A stretch of 42,253 nt of DNA from an uncultured Oscillospiraceae bacterium. GTDB lineage: Bacteria > Bacillota > Clostridia > Oscillospirales > Oscillospiraceae. The notes beneath the pieces were generated by a model. The model was not told the origin of the DNA. It worked only from the letters and a program-made list of their open reading frames with translations, and ran no database searches. The stretch is from positions 1 to 42,253 of the forward strand of contig CANQUE010000015.1 in NCBI GenBank assembly GCA_947626905.1, in the 5' to 3' direction. The translations under genes were made by a program, and so were the position numbers. Within the stretch, counting starts at the first letter, position 1, and each line of letters starts with the position of its first letter. Positions 1-9,758 of the stretch are shown here, one piece after another.

Positions 1-866
1 AGCACCAGGCTCATGGCGTAGCCCACCGCCTGGGGCGAGCCGTTGATGAAGGTCTTCATCTTGGTGGCCAGCGTGAAGTAGCCGATCCGGTTGCCCAGGT
101 TGGCCGCCACGCCGTAGGTGCCGATGGATTTGGACAGGGTCATGATGACGGAGCTGAGCACGCTGGGCAGCACCAGGGGGATGGTGATGGACTTGAGGAT
201 CTGGACCTTATTGGCGCCGCAGATCTCGCCCATCTCCTCCAGCTCCGAGTTGATGCTCCGCAGGGCGGAGGACACGTTTATGTAAGAAAACGCGTAATAG
301 TGCAGGCTCATGCACAGCACGATGGCCACCGGGCCATAGGCCAGCCAGTCCGGGATCGGTATGCCCAGGCCCGCCAGAAAGCCCAGCGAACCGGACGTGG
401 CGTTGCGGAACACCGCCAGCCAGCTGAGGGCCTTGCACCAGGAGGGGACCATGTAGGGGATGACCACCAGCATGCCCAACAGCTTCTTTCCCGGGATGTC
501 GGACCGGACGATCAGCCAGCCCAGCACGGAGCCCAGAGGCACGGAAACCAGCACAGTGAAAAATCCCACCACCAGAGAGTTCTTCAGCGGACCCCACAGA
601 GTGGCGCTGGCCATGCCGCTGGTCAGGATGTATTTCCAGTAGTACAGCGTGAAGTCGCCCACCTCCGCGCCGCGGATACGGCGCAGCTCGCCCTTGGCCA
701 CAGTGAAGGTGGTGGCGATCATCTGCAGCAGGGGAATGACGATCAGGCAGAACAGGACCACCAGACTGACGGCCACGATCATGTTGAACGGGTTTTTCAC
801 CACGTTCAGGATCTGGTTCTTCAGCCGGATGGGATTGAACGGCCTGCGCTCTCTCTTCCTTTTCAC
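1..866 (-). CDS. ABC transporter permease, iron/thiamine/spermidine type (3' end outside window)
   Basis: This is an inner-membrane permease of an ABC importer. The translation shows a basic N-terminus, a first membrane helix near residues 25-45, and several more helices. The EAA-type loop (EEMGEICGANK...ITIPL, about residues 210-230) is where the ATPase docks. Spacing and helix order resemble the Fe3+, thiamine or polyamine/phosphonate importer permeases. The substrate cannot be told. I chose the GTG start at 866 because AGGAG lies 9 bases upstream. An in-frame ATG at 891-893 has no good ribosome site. The gene runs off the left edge, and its ATPase and binding protein must lie further left. 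Confidence 0.85.
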   Translation of the reverse strand, partial: MKRKRERRPFNPIRLKNQILNVVKNPFNMIVAVSLVVLFCLIVIPLLQMIATTFTVAKGELRRIRGAEVGDFTLYYWKYILTSGMASATLWGPLKNSLVVGFFTVLVSVPLGSVLGWLIVRSDIPGKKLLGMLVVIPYMVPSWCKALSWLAVFRNATSGSLGFLAGLGIPIPDWLAYGPVAIVLCMSLHYYAFSYINVSSALRSINSELEEMGEICGANKVQILKSITIPLVLPSVLSSVIMTLSKSIGTYGVAANLGNRIGYFTLATKMKTFINGSPQAVGYAMSLV

Positions 867-925
867 ATTGGGACTCTCCTTTCGCTTAGACATCGGACAC
901 GTTTCCGTTGTCCAATACGCACAAA

Positions 926-954
926 ATTATATCAAGGCATTGACTTTTCGTCAA
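926..954 (-). promoter_or_regulatory. Sigma-A-type promoter for the left-edge permease operon, with overlapping inverted repeat
   Basis: On the minus strand, TTGACG (949-954) and TATAAT (926-931) are 17 bases apart, close to the vegetative consensus. A 6-bp inverted repeat, ATTGAC-5-GTCAAT (939-955), overlaps the -35 box and is a candidate operator. The surrounding 870-1089 stretch is AT-rich and holds no gene. Confidence 0.7.
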
Positions 955-1089
955 TCATTTTGCCCCAGAAATCAGATTTTCAGCATTTTCTACATTTCGA
1001 ACTTTTTAAAATTGTGAGATTTGAGAGGCCAGTCCCTTTTGCGCTTCGGAAATTTCCGGAAAGTTTTTCGCCGTCTTTACGAAAATTTA

Positions 1090-2463
1090 TCAATTTTCAT
1101 TCAAATTTTCGTTCGGCCGGGTGACGGAGCGCACCCATTTGAAGCTGTGCAGGCGGATCGCCACGGGGATGATCTTATACAGTTGATCCCATTTCAGCAG
1201 GAAAAATACCGCCGCCGCGGGCAGCTTCCACCAGAAGGCCGCCATGGCCGCCAGGGGCACCACGATCAGCCACATGGAGATCAGGTTCATCCTGGCGCTG
1301 AAGGCGGTGTCGCCCCCGCCCCGGATGATGCCGTTGTCGCAGGCCATCTGATAGGCCGTGCCCACGGTGCACAAAGCCAGGATGGCGATGAACTGCTTCG
1401 CCAGCGCCCGGGCCGGGCCGGTGAGGCTCCCGCCCATGAGGGCCAGCAGCGGCCGCCCCGCCAGGAGGATGGCTCCCCCGGACGCCAAGCCGATGGCGAT
1501 GAACAGCGCCTGCAGCGTGTTCACCAGCGGCCGCAGCCGCTCCCGCTGTCCCGCGCCCACGGTCTTGCCCACCAGGATCGCCGCGGCGGAGGCCGCGCCG
1601 TAGCATATCACGCTCAGCACCTGGAACAGCTGTACCGCCAGGGCGTTGGCGGCGGTGGCGTCCCCTCCCAGGTGTCCCAGGATGCCGGTCTGGACCATCT
1701 GCGCCACGCCCCACATGGCCTGGTTGACCAGCACCGGGGCGCACACCCGGAAATAGTCCCCCCGATAGCTCTTATCGGGAAAGGCCAGCTTTCTCCCCGT
1801 CAGGTCCAGTTTCTTCTCCCGGAATTTCAGATAATACGCCACGATCCCCAGCTCCACCGTCCGGCTCACCAGGGTGGCCACGGCCGCGCCCCGGACCCCC
1901 AGCTCCGGAAAGCCCAGCCGGCCGTAGATCAAAAGCCAGTTGAGCCCCACGTTGATGCACAGGGTGGAAAAGCTGATCACATACCCGATGCGGACCACCC
2001 CCACGGAGCGCAGGCTGGCCGCCAGGATATTGGTGACGGTGAAGAGGATATAGGTCCATCGGATGATGCGGAAATAGGCCGCGCCCTGGGCGATCACCGC
2101 CTCGTCGCTGGAGAGCAGGCGCAGTATCCCCATGGGAAAGACCGACACGGCGATGAACAGCGCCGCCGCCAGCGCCACGCCGCAGCGCAGCGCCACGCCG
2201 ATGATATGGGGGATCGGCTCCAGCCGGTCCTGGCCCCAGTACTGGCTGCCCAGCACCACGACCCCCTCCCCCGCGCCCACCACCAGCATCTGCAGGAGAA
2301 ACTGGATCTGGTTGCAAAGGCTCACGCCGCTCATGGCCTGCTGGCTGTACCGGCCCAGCATCAGCGTGTCCATCATATTCACGCCGTGGGTCAGCAGATT
2401 TTGCAGCGCCAACGCCAGGGCCAGGGAGAAAAAGGTGCGGTAAAAGCTCTTGTCCCGGATCAT
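1090..2463 (-). CDS. MATE-family multidrug efflux transporter
   Basis: A 457-residue integral membrane protein with about 12 hydrophobic segments, the usual MATE size. The N-terminal half carries the family pattern (ALQNLL...VNMMDTLMLGRYS...GQ) in which the first helix and the following loop line the cation/drug path. Proteins of this family export drugs or metabolites by Na+ or H+ antiport across the cytoplasmic membrane. The ATG at 2463 is preceded by GAGG 7 bases away. A TTG five codons upstream is also in frame but lacks a better site. The gene appears monocistronic with its own promoter. The substrate is unknown. Confidence 0.88.
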   Translation of the reverse strand: MIRDKSFYRTFFSLALALALQNLLTHGVNMMDTLMLGRYSQQAMSGVSLCNQIQFLLQMLVVGAGEGVVVLGSQYWGQDRLEPIPHIIGVALRCGVALAAALFIAVSVFPMGILRLLSSDEAVIAQGAAYFRIIRWTYILFTVTNILAASLRSVGVVRIGYVISFSTLCINVGLNWLLIYGRLGFPELGVRGAAVATLVSRTVELGIVAYYLKFREKKLDLTGRKLAFPDKSYRGDYFRVCAPVLVNQAMWGVAQMVQTGILGHLGGDATAANALAVQLFQVLSVICYGAASAAAILVGKTVGAGQRERLRPLVNTLQALFIAIGLASGGAILLAGRPLLALMGGSLTGPARALAKQFIAILALCTVGTAYQMACDNGIIRGGGDTAFSARMNLISMWLIVVPLAAMAAFWWKLPAAAVFFLLKWDQLYKIIPVAIRLHSFKWVRSVTRPNENLNEN

Positions 2464-2489
2464 GTCTACGCCTCGCAAGGTTTTTCTGT

Positions 2490-2519
2490 ATCATAGCGCG
2501 TTTGCCCGCCGCCGCGCAA
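2490..2519 (-). promoter_or_regulatory. Candidate promoter for the MATE gene at 1090-2463
   Basis: Minus-strand TTGCGC (2514-2519) and TATGAT (2490-2495) have an 18-base spacer. The -10 box is good and the -35 box moderate. It lies 27 bases upstream of the ATG. Confidence 0.45.
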
Positions 2520-2564
2520 GAGCAAATGCCGCAGAAAGTATCGTCGGCGCTCTCTGCAGCGGTA

Positions 2565-2613
2565 CCGCCGCCCGCGCAAACTCGCTTACGCTCGTTAACA
2601 CGCGGTGCGGCGG
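2565..2613 (-). terminator. GC-rich stem-loop downstream of the transporter/dehydrogenase operon
   Basis: CCGCCG and CCGCG (2565-2576) pair with CGCGG and CGGCGG (2601-2613). This gives an 11-bp stem with one small bulge and a 24-base loop containing the phrase CGAGCGTAAGCGAG (minus strand). It sits just after the stop codon at 2644. No T-tract follows, so termination may be Rho-dependent or the stem may protect the 3' end. Confidence 0.4.
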
Positions 2614-2643
2614 CACTGTTTCGCCAATGTGTGCTGTGTTTCT

Positions 2644-3660
2644 TTATCCGATCTTCACGGCCTTGCCGGTCTTCCAGGATTCGGTGGTGGCGTAGCCAAT
2701 GAGGGTGGACTTTGTGCCGTCATAGACGCTCACGCCGGGCTGCCGGCCCTCCAGGGCGCAGCTGACGAATTCCTCCAGCTCTGCCAGATAAGCGTCCGCG
2801 AACCGCTCCGGGAACCCCTGCACGCACTCGGTGCACACGCCGTTGGCATTGTACAGCCGGGCCAGATTCTTCTCCGGCACGGCGGAGATGCGGATGGTGC
2901 CCTCGGTGCCCACGATCTCGGTCTCTACATGGTAGCCGTGGGGGGCGGTGCGGCCCACATGGGTGATGCCCATGGCGCCGTTTTCAAACTTATAGACCGC
3001 CACGCCGGTCTCGTCGTCGCCGGCTTCCTTAAACTCCGGGTGCTTGAAGGTGGCGCCCATGGCGTACACCTCCGTGGCCTCGCTGCCCAAAAACCACCGC
3101 ATCAGATCGATGTCGTGGATGGCCATGTCCAGAAAGATGCCGCCGGAGGTCTTGGCGAAGCGTATCGCCCCCTGGACGGCTGCCTCCGGGTCGATGCCCG
3201 TGGCTTTCACCAGGTAAGGGGTGCCGATCTCGCCGGCGTCTATCTTCTTCTTGGCGTAGGCATAGGAGGCGTCGTACCGGCGCATGAAGCCCAGCATGAA
3301 GGTGCGGTCGGGGTGGCGCTCCACGGCGGCCTCCGCCTGCTTGCACTGTGCCACGTCCACTCCCAGGGGTTTCTCGGAGAAGACGTGTTTGCCCGCGTCC
3401 AGGGCGGCCTCGATCTGCCAACAGTGCTCCGAGGAGGTGGTGACGATGACCACCGCGTCGATGTCCGCCTTGGCCAGCATCTCCTTATAGTCGGTGTACA
3501 CGTCCGTGACGCCCAGCTCCGCCTTGGCGTATTCCAGCTCCGCGGGCACGATGGAGCAGGCGGCCGTCAGCTCGGCGTTGGATATCTTGTAGGCGATGTT
3601 GGCAGCATGGACCTTGCCCAGCCGGCCCAGGCCCACGATGCCTATTTTCAGTTTTTTCAT
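2644..3660 (-). CDS. Gfo/Idh/MocA-family dehydrogenase, probable inositol 2-dehydrogenase paralogue
   Basis: A 338-residue NAD(P)-dependent oxidoreductase. The N-terminal Rossmann motif GIVGLGRLG (7-15) binds the cofactor. The family's EKP motif (Lys97) and the D-x-x-x-H pair (Asp178, His182) in the catalytic helix are intact. Enzymes of this type oxidise a ring or chain hydroxyl, for example myo-, scyllo- or chiro-inositol. The start at 3660 has AAGGAG 10 bases upstream. It is the last gene of the minus-strand sugar-importer operon and faces the iol operon, so a second inositol isomer is the most likely substrate. It is less like Bacillus IolG than the enzyme at 11738-12775. Confidence 0.85.
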   Translation of the reverse strand: MKKLKIGIVGLGRLGKVHAANIAYKISNAELTAACSIVPAELEYAKAELGVTDVYTDYKEMLAKADIDAVVIVTTSSEHCWQIEAALDAGKHVFSEKPLGVDVAQCKQAEAAVERHPDRTFMLGFMRRYDASYAYAKKKIDAGEIGTPYLVKATGIDPEAAVQGAIRFAKTSGGIFLDMAIHDIDLMRWFLGSEATEVYAMGATFKHPEFKEAGDDETGVAVYKFENGAMGITHVGRTAPHGYHVETEIVGTEGTIRISAVPEKNLARLYNANGVCTECVQGFPERFADAYLAELEEFVSCALEGRQPGVSVYDGTKSTLIGYATTESWKTGKAVKIG

Positions 3661-3681
3661 GGCGTTCTCCTTACTATCAGA

Positions 3682-3713
3682 AGGGCTCGGCGTGAGCATT
3701 CACACCGAGCCCT
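3682..3713 (-). other. Intercistronic stem-loop between permease and dehydrogenase genes
   Basis: AGGGCTCGG (3682-3690) pairs perfectly with CCGAGCCCT (3705-3713), and GTGA/TCAC extends the stem inside it. There is no T-tract. The hairpin lies between two genes of one operon and could stabilise the upstream transport mRNA. Confidence 0.6.
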
Positions 3714-3748
3714 CGGTCTTGTTTGCTTTGTTCGTGCCGGGAGAGGGT

Positions 3749-4727
3749 TCACTTGCCGGCGGCCAGACGGCGGCGCTTGGCCTCCATCCGGGCGCGGATC
3801 ACGTCCATCAGCACGGCCATAATGATCACCAGGCCGAGAACGATGTTCTGGACGGAGGAGTCGATGGCCAGCAGGGTGAAGCCGTTGCGCAGCACGGCAA
3901 TGATCAGGCAGCCCAGCATGGTGCCGAACATGGTGCCCTTGCCGCCGGTGAAGGAGGCGCCGCCGATGATGCAGGCCGCGATGGCGTCCGTATCATAGGG
4001 CTGGGTAGCATTGGCGCCGTTGCAGATGCCGGACCGACCAATGGAGTAGATGCCGGCCAGAGCGGCCATCACGCCGGACATGGTATAGCAGAAGGTCAGA
4101 ACGTTGGCGGTATTGATACCGGACAGACGGGTGGCCTCCATGTTGCCGCCGGCGCAGTAGATGGAGCGGCCCAGCGAGGTGCGGCTCAAAAAGATGTGCA
4201 TGACGACGTACACCACCAGCACTACGATGAAGCCCACGGGGAAACCGCCGCCCCAGCTGCCGATGGTCTGCTTGCCCAGAAACTGCACGGAATTGGGGAA
4301 GTTGTTGATCATTTTGCTGCCGGTGACCACCAGGGCCAGGCCCCAGAGCACGTTCTTCATGCCCAGGGTGGACACGAAGGGGTGCGGCAGGTGCAGGCGG
4401 GTGAGCAGGGTGCCGTTGATGAAGCCGATCAAGCCGCCGGCGACGATGGCGATGAGCATCAGCAGGATGCCGTTGTTCACGCCCATCTCCTTCAGCGCGC
4501 CCATCAGGCAGGCGCAGAACACCGCGTTGGCGCCCACGGACAGGTCGATGCCCGCAGTGATCAGGCACAGCAGCATGCCCGTGGCCAAAAAGGCATTGAA
4601 GGCCGTCTGCTTCAGGATGCTCATGATATTGCTGGCATTGTAAAAGTTCTTGTTGGTGATGGCCAGGAAAGCGCACATGATGATCAACGCCAGGATGGTG
4701 CCCAGTTGCAGGCCGCCGCTCTTTTTC

Positions 4728-4741
<14 letters not shown>
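3749..4741 (-). CDS. Sugar-type ABC importer permease (RbsC/XylH family)
   Basis: A 330-residue membrane permease of the ribose/xylose/inositol class. It has about 8-10 hydrophobic segments. The family signature region GIDLSVGANAVFCACLMGAL (residues about 63-82) and GGNMEATRLSGI (about 197-208, the ATPase-contact region) are present. It would form the channel for the sugar or cyclitol delivered by the binding protein at 6430-7419. The ATG overlaps the end of the ATPase gene by 14 bases, which indicates translational coupling. Transport of inositol is inferred from the divergent iol genes. Confidence 0.9.
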
Positions 4742-6242
<1,501 letters not shown>

Positions 6243-6301
6243 CTTGTGGGTTCACCTCCTCTTCTTTCTCGCCGGGGAAGGGAGGACCTCCCGGGGCGGA
6301 T

Positions 6302-6386
6302 GGGCGGGCCTGGGGTCCGCCCGCCGGGCCGCCTGGGGCCCGGATAAGGCAGAGGACCCCACCCCAGATGCTCCGGGATGGGGCCC
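6302..6386 (-). other. Two tandem GC-rich stem-loops between binding-protein and ATPase genes
   Basis: 6354-6365 pairs with 6375-6386 (12 positions, with G-U wobble in the minus-strand RNA). GGGCGG at 6302-6307 pairs with CCGCCC at 6317-6322. Such hairpins after a binding-protein gene commonly give partial termination or mRNA protection, so that the binding protein is made in excess over the membrane parts. That role is inferred. Confidence 0.5.
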
Positions 6387-6429
6387 GACCTTATGTCAGT
6401 CGCTTATAGGGATATGTTTTGCCAGGGGA

Positions 6430-7419
6430 TCACTTGAGGTAGCTCTGGAGCAGCTCCAGACGCTCCTGGGCGGTGTCGGGGTCGACGATGCTGGCGCCGG
6501 CGTCGATGAACTCCTCCAGGGTCTCGCCCTGCAGGGCGCGGACCACGGCGTCCACGGAGTTGTAGCCCATCTCATAGCCCTGCTGGCAGACGCTCATGGT
6601 CTCCTCACCGGCCAGGATGGAGTTGCAGGCGGACTGGATGCCGTCGAAGCCCAGGAACACGGTGTTGGCATAAGCCTCGTTGCCGGCAGCGGCACGGGCA
6701 GCGGCCATGGCCATGTCGTCGTTGTTGGCGCAGATGACGGCGATGCCCTCGGGATGGTTCTGCATGATGGCTTCCATGCAGGTGGTAGCCTGGTCGGCCA
6801 CGGCGTTGGCGTACTGGACCTCGTCGGACAGGAAGGTGCCGCCGGCGGCCTCGATGCCAGCCTTATAGCCGGCCATACGGGCCTCGTTGGTGGAGTCGCC
6901 CTGCACGCCGGCGATCTCGATGCAGTAGATCTCTTCCCAGCCGCGCTCCTTGGCCAGCTCCGCAGCGGCCTGGCCGCCCAGCTTGCCGGCGGCCTCGTTG
7001 CCGGTGCCCACGAAGGACAGAACCTCGGGAGCGTCGATGTCGGTGTCCACAGCCACGATGGGCTTGGTCTGGCCGGCGATCATGTTGGCGACCATGTCCG
7101 CCTGCAGGGGGGCGATGACGTAGCCGTCGATGTCCGCGTTGGCCATATCGGTCTCGATCATGTTCTGCTGCTCGTCATAAGCGGTCTCGGAGGTAGCGCC
7201 CTTGACCTCGACGTGCACATTGGGGTGGTCCTTCATATAGGCGTTGGCGCCGGCGACCACATAGCCCCAGTACTCGGAGGCGGTGGTCTTCAGGATGACG
7301 GAGATGTTGTACTCCTCCCCTTCGGCCGCCGGTTCCTTGGACTCAGACCCACCGCCGCCGCAGGCGGCCAGGGACAGGACCATCAGCAGGGCCAGCATCA
7401 GTGCAAGGATCTTTTTCAT
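6430..7419 (-). CDS. Sugar/inositol ABC transporter substrate-binding lipoprotein (RbsB-like)
   Basis: A 329-residue extracytoplasmic binding protein. The N-terminus is a lipoprotein signal peptide: MKK, a hydrophobic stretch, then the lipobox LAAC with the lipidated Cys at position 20. A Gly/Ser/Glu-rich linker follows, then a periplasmic-binding fold of the ribose/galactose class (about 40-329). It would capture a sugar or cyclitol and hand it to the permease. It is the first gene of the minus-strand operon, with AAAGGAG 11 bases before the ATG and a strong promoter upstream. The shared control region with the iol operon makes myo-inositol or a related isomer the likely ligand. Confidence 0.92.
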   Translation of the reverse strand: MKKILALMLALLMVLSLAACGGGGSESKEPAAEGEEYNISVILKTTASEYWGYVVAGANAYMKDHPNVHVEVKGATSETAYDEQQNMIETDMANADIDGYVIAPLQADMVANMIAGQTKPIVAVDTDIDAPEVLSFVGTGNEAAGKLGGQAAAELAKERGWEEIYCIEIAGVQGDSTNEARMAGYKAGIEAAGGTFLSDEVQYANAVADQATTCMEAIMQNHPEGIAVICANNDDMAMAAARAAAGNEAYANTVFLGFDGIQSACNSILAGEETMSVCQQGYEMGYNSVDAVVRALQGETLEEFIDAGASIVDPDTAQERLELLQSYLK

Positions 7420-7468
7420 GTTTTCTTCTTCTCCTTTACGGATAAATATCCGGAAAAACCCTCAAATC

Positions 7469-7478
7469 TTTGCGCAAA
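7469..7478. promoter_or_regulatory. Candidate operator, perfect palindrome TTTGCGCAAA
   Basis: A 10-bp perfect palindrome in the leader of the binding-protein gene. It resembles the sites at 7585-7592 (TTGCACAA), 7648-7661 (GTTTTG-TG-CAAAAC) and the half-matching TTTGCGCATAA at 7695-7705. Repetition of one dyad through the shared intergenic region points to one regulator of both operons. Confidence 0.45.
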
Positions 7479-7573
7479 AAACCGTGCCATATCTTTTCCG
7501 CCTGGCCGCGGGCGGTCGCGCCCGCAAACGGTTTTTTCCACCTCTGAGCGGCTGTTTCCGGTAAGTTGGGGTC

Positions 7574-7602
7574 ATTTTATCACATTGCACAACTGAAATC
7601 AA
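7574..7602 (-). promoter_or_regulatory. Promoter of the sugar/inositol importer operon
   Basis: Minus-strand TTGATT (7597-7602), a 17-base spacer and TAAAAT (7574-7579). The spacer contains TTGCACAA (7585-7592), one of the repeated dyads, so a repressor bound there would cover the polymerase site. The leader to the ATG at 7419 would be about 150 bases long. Confidence 0.7.
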
Positions 7603-7647
7603 TACGAACTTGCATTTCTGTACGCTTTTCACCAAGCCAGATTTCCT

Positions 7648-7661
7648 GTTTTGTGCAAAAC
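7648..7661. promoter_or_regulatory. Candidate operator GTTTTG-TG-CAAAAC
   Basis: Perfect 6-bp inverted arms around a 2-base centre. It is the strongest member of the TTTGNNCAAA group, about 60-75 bases upstream of the leftward promoter boxes. Confidence 0.45.
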
Positions 7662-7776
7662 ATCCAGTTTCCCTCCCTTTTTCTCCGGGTCCGATTTGCG
7701 CATAATTTAATGCAATATTTTTGTGCTGTTTCGTCCCGCCCAGCGGCGCAGCCGTCCCCGGCGCTCTCCAAAAAAT

Positions 7777-7801
7777 AAATTCTGTGCATATGACAGAATT
7801 T
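7777..7801. promoter_or_regulatory. 25-bp interrupted palindrome, candidate operator of the inositol operon
   Basis: AAATTCTGT (7777-7785) and ACAGAATTT (7793-7801) are perfect 9-bp inverted arms around GCATATG. It lies about 200 bases before iolE. Size and symmetry suit a dimeric regulator; the sequence differs from the TTTGNNCAAA sites. Which regulator binds is unknown. Confidence 0.45.
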
Positions 7802-7994
7802 TCGCCTGTCCCTTTGGCTAAATCGTAAAAAATGTGGGGCGGGATATAAAAACCGTTGCTTTTTCAGGGGGCGCGGTGGTATTTTTATCGTGTATAAAAA
7901 CGTCCGTTCCGGTAGGCCCTCATACCTGCCGGCAGCGGAGCGCCGTCCGCCTGTGGAGTGGACACACCCTATCCATATAAGGAGGCAGATCCCA

Positions 7995-8897
7995 ATGTTC
8001 GACCCCAAGACCGTTTCTCTGGGCATCGCGCCCATCGGCTGGTGCAACGACGATATGCCGGAGCTGGGCGCGGAGAACACGTTCAAGCAGACCGTCAGCG
8101 AGATGGCCCTGGCCGGGTTCACCGGCTGCGAGATCGGCAACAAGTACCCCAAGGACCCGGCGGAGCTGAAAAAGGCTCTGGACCTGCGGGGCATGCGCAT
8201 CGCCAGCCGCTGGTACTCGTCCTTCATCCTGACCCGCCCCATGGAGGAGGAGATCGCGGACTTTACCGCCAATCTGGACTTCCTGTCCGCCGTGGGCGCC
8301 AACCGGATCAACGTCAGCGAACAGAGCTATTCCATCCAGGGCAAAATGGACGTGCCCATCCTCACCGGCGGACACAAGCATGTGATGGATGACGGCGAGT
8401 GGGACCGTTTCTGCGCCGGATTGAACACCCTGGGCAAGATCGCGGCGGACCGGGGCTTCAAGCTGTGCTTCCACCACCATATGGGCACCGTGGTGCAGAC
8501 CAGCGCCGAGACCGACCGGATGATGGCCAACACCGATCCCCGGTACGTCTTCCTGTGCTATGACACCGGCCATTTCACCTTCGCCGGCGAGGACCCTCTG
8601 GCCATGCTGAAAAAGTATGTGGACCGGGTGGGCCACGTGCATCTGAAGGATATGCGCCTGCCGGTGGTAGCCGAGGTGAAGAGCAAGGGCCTGAGTTTCC
8701 TGCAGGCGGTGCGCAGCGGCGCTTTCACCGTCCCCGGGGACGGGGACGTGGACTTTGATCCCGTGTTCCAGGTGCTGGCCCAGGCCGGCTATCAGGGGTG
8801 GCTGCTGGTGGAGGCCGAGCAGGACCCGGCCAAGGCCGAGCCGCTGGAGTACGCCATCAAGGGCCGCAGATACATCCACGAGCATACAGGGCTTTAA
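7995..8897 (+). CDS. iolE: Inosose dehydratase (myo-inosose-2 dehydratase)
   Basis: A 300-residue TIM-barrel enzyme of the xylose-isomerase-like superfamily. It removes water from scyllo-inosose to give 3D-trihydroxycyclohexane-1,2-dione, the second step of inositol breakdown. Family motifs are clear: GIAPIGWCNDDMPELG near the start, HHHMGT, DTGH, HVHLKD and EAEQDP, which carry the metal-binding His/Glu/Asp residues. Length matches Bacillus IolE. The ATG at 7995 has AAGGAGG 9 bases upstream; upstream in-frame codons lack such a site. First gene of the 13-gene operon, 11 bases ahead of iolB. Confidence 0.95.
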   Translation: MFDPKTVSLGIAPIGWCNDDMPELGAENTFKQTVSEMALAGFTGCEIGNKYPKDPAELKKALDLRGMRIASRWYSSFILTRPMEEEIADFTANLDFLSAVGANRINVSEQSYSIQGKMDVPILTGGHKHVMDDGEWDRFCAGLNTLGKIAADRGFKLCFHHHMGTVVQTSAETDRMMANTDPRYVFLCYDTGHFTFAGEDPLAMLKKYVDRVGHVHLKDMRLPVVAEVKSKGLSFLQAVRSGAFTVPGDGDVDFDPVFQVLAQAGYQGWLLVEAEQDPAKAEPLEYAIKGRRYIHEHTGL

Positions 8898-8908
8898 AGG
8901 AGGCCGGC

Positions 8909-9709
8909 ATGAGTTATTTCAATAAGAACGCGGAACTGAAGCGCGGCTACAACGCCTACATCGACGCGGCCGCGGACGACATGGGCACCCAGATGGACGT
9001 GGGCCTGCTCCTCCTGGAACCGGGCGACACCTATGTGATCGACGAGGCGGAAAAGGAGACCGCCGTGCTGCTGTTCGAGGGGGACGTGACCTATGAATGG
9101 GCCGGCCGCACCGTGGAGGCCCACCGGCCCGACTGCTTCCATTACGAGGCCTTCTGCCTGCTGGCGCCCCGGCGCACCCGGATCGTTCTCACCGCCCACG
9201 GCCACAGCGAGCTGTACATCCAGCAGACCGTGAACGGCACGGACTACGCCCCCGTCATGTACGCCCCCGAGGACGTGCAGGTGCAGCATGCCGGCGCCAG
9301 CGGGGAGCTGATGGGCTGCATGCGCCGGGAGATCAAGACCTTCTTTGATTACGACAACGCCCCCTTCTCCAACATGGTCCTGGGCGAGGTGCTCAACTTC
9401 CCCGGCAAGTGGTCCTCCTATCCCCCCCACCACCATCCCCAGCCGGAGGTGTATTTCTACCGCTTCGACTATCCCGACGGCTTCGGCGCGGGCTTTGCCA
9501 ATGGGGAGATCTTCCGGACCGGCCACAACGGCTGCGCCGTCATCAACCACGGCTTCCACTCCCAGGCCGCCGCGCCGGGCTACGCCATGTGCTACGCCTG
9601 GGGCATCCGGCACCTGGACGGGGACCCCTGGCTGAAGACCCGGATCGACGACCCCGAGCACGCCTGGCTTTGGAAGCCGGACGCCAACGAGCATATCTTC
9701 CAGGGCTGA
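8909..9709 (+). CDS. iolB: 5-deoxy-glucuronate isomerase
   Basis: A 266-residue double-cupin protein. It isomerises 5-deoxy-D-glucuronate, the IolD product, to 2-deoxy-5-keto-D-gluconate. The metal-binding cupin motif HHHPQPEVYFYRF in the second half is the IolB hallmark, followed by YPDGFG. Length is normal for the family. AAAGGAGG precedes the ATG by about 5 bases. In classical pathways its product goes to the IolC kinase, which is absent from this window. Here the product may instead be the donor for the transketolase encoded four genes downstream. Confidence 0.94.
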   Translation: MSYFNKNAELKRGYNAYIDAAADDMGTQMDVGLLLLEPGDTYVIDEAEKETAVLLFEGDVTYEWAGRTVEAHRPDCFHYEAFCLLAPRRTRIVLTAHGHSELYIQQTVNGTDYAPVMYAPEDVQVQHAGASGELMGCMRREIKTFFDYDNAPFSNMVLGEVLNFPGKWSSYPPHHHPQPEVYFYRFDYPDGFGAGFANGEIFRTGHNGCAVINHGFHSQAAAPGYAMCYAWGIRHLDGDPWLKTRIDDPEHAWLWKPDANEHIFQG

Positions 9710-9758
9710 GGCCCTTCACGTGAACCCTAATTATATTTTTATATAAGGAGGTATCCCA

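Larger units (their letters stand above)
7420..7994. promoter_or_regulatory. 575-base divergent control region between importer and inositol operons
   Basis: No gene is seen here. The stretch is AT-richer than its flanks and carries the leftward promoter (7574-7602), several TTTGNNCAAA-like sites and a 25-bp interrupted palindrome (7777-7801). No convincing rightward promoter was found. A weak candidate is TTGCTT with TATTTT 18 bases further on, around 7855-7885. The size suggests long leader RNAs or several regulator sites. Confidence 0.7.

Noticed and set aside
891-893. ATG as start of the left-edge permease
   Set aside because: It has no ribosome site, whereas GTG at 864-866 has AGGAG at 9 bases.
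1045-1062. Palindrome CGGAAATTTCCG downstream of the first MATE gene as a terminator
   Set aside because: It has a short AT-rich stem and no T-run in the direction of transcription.
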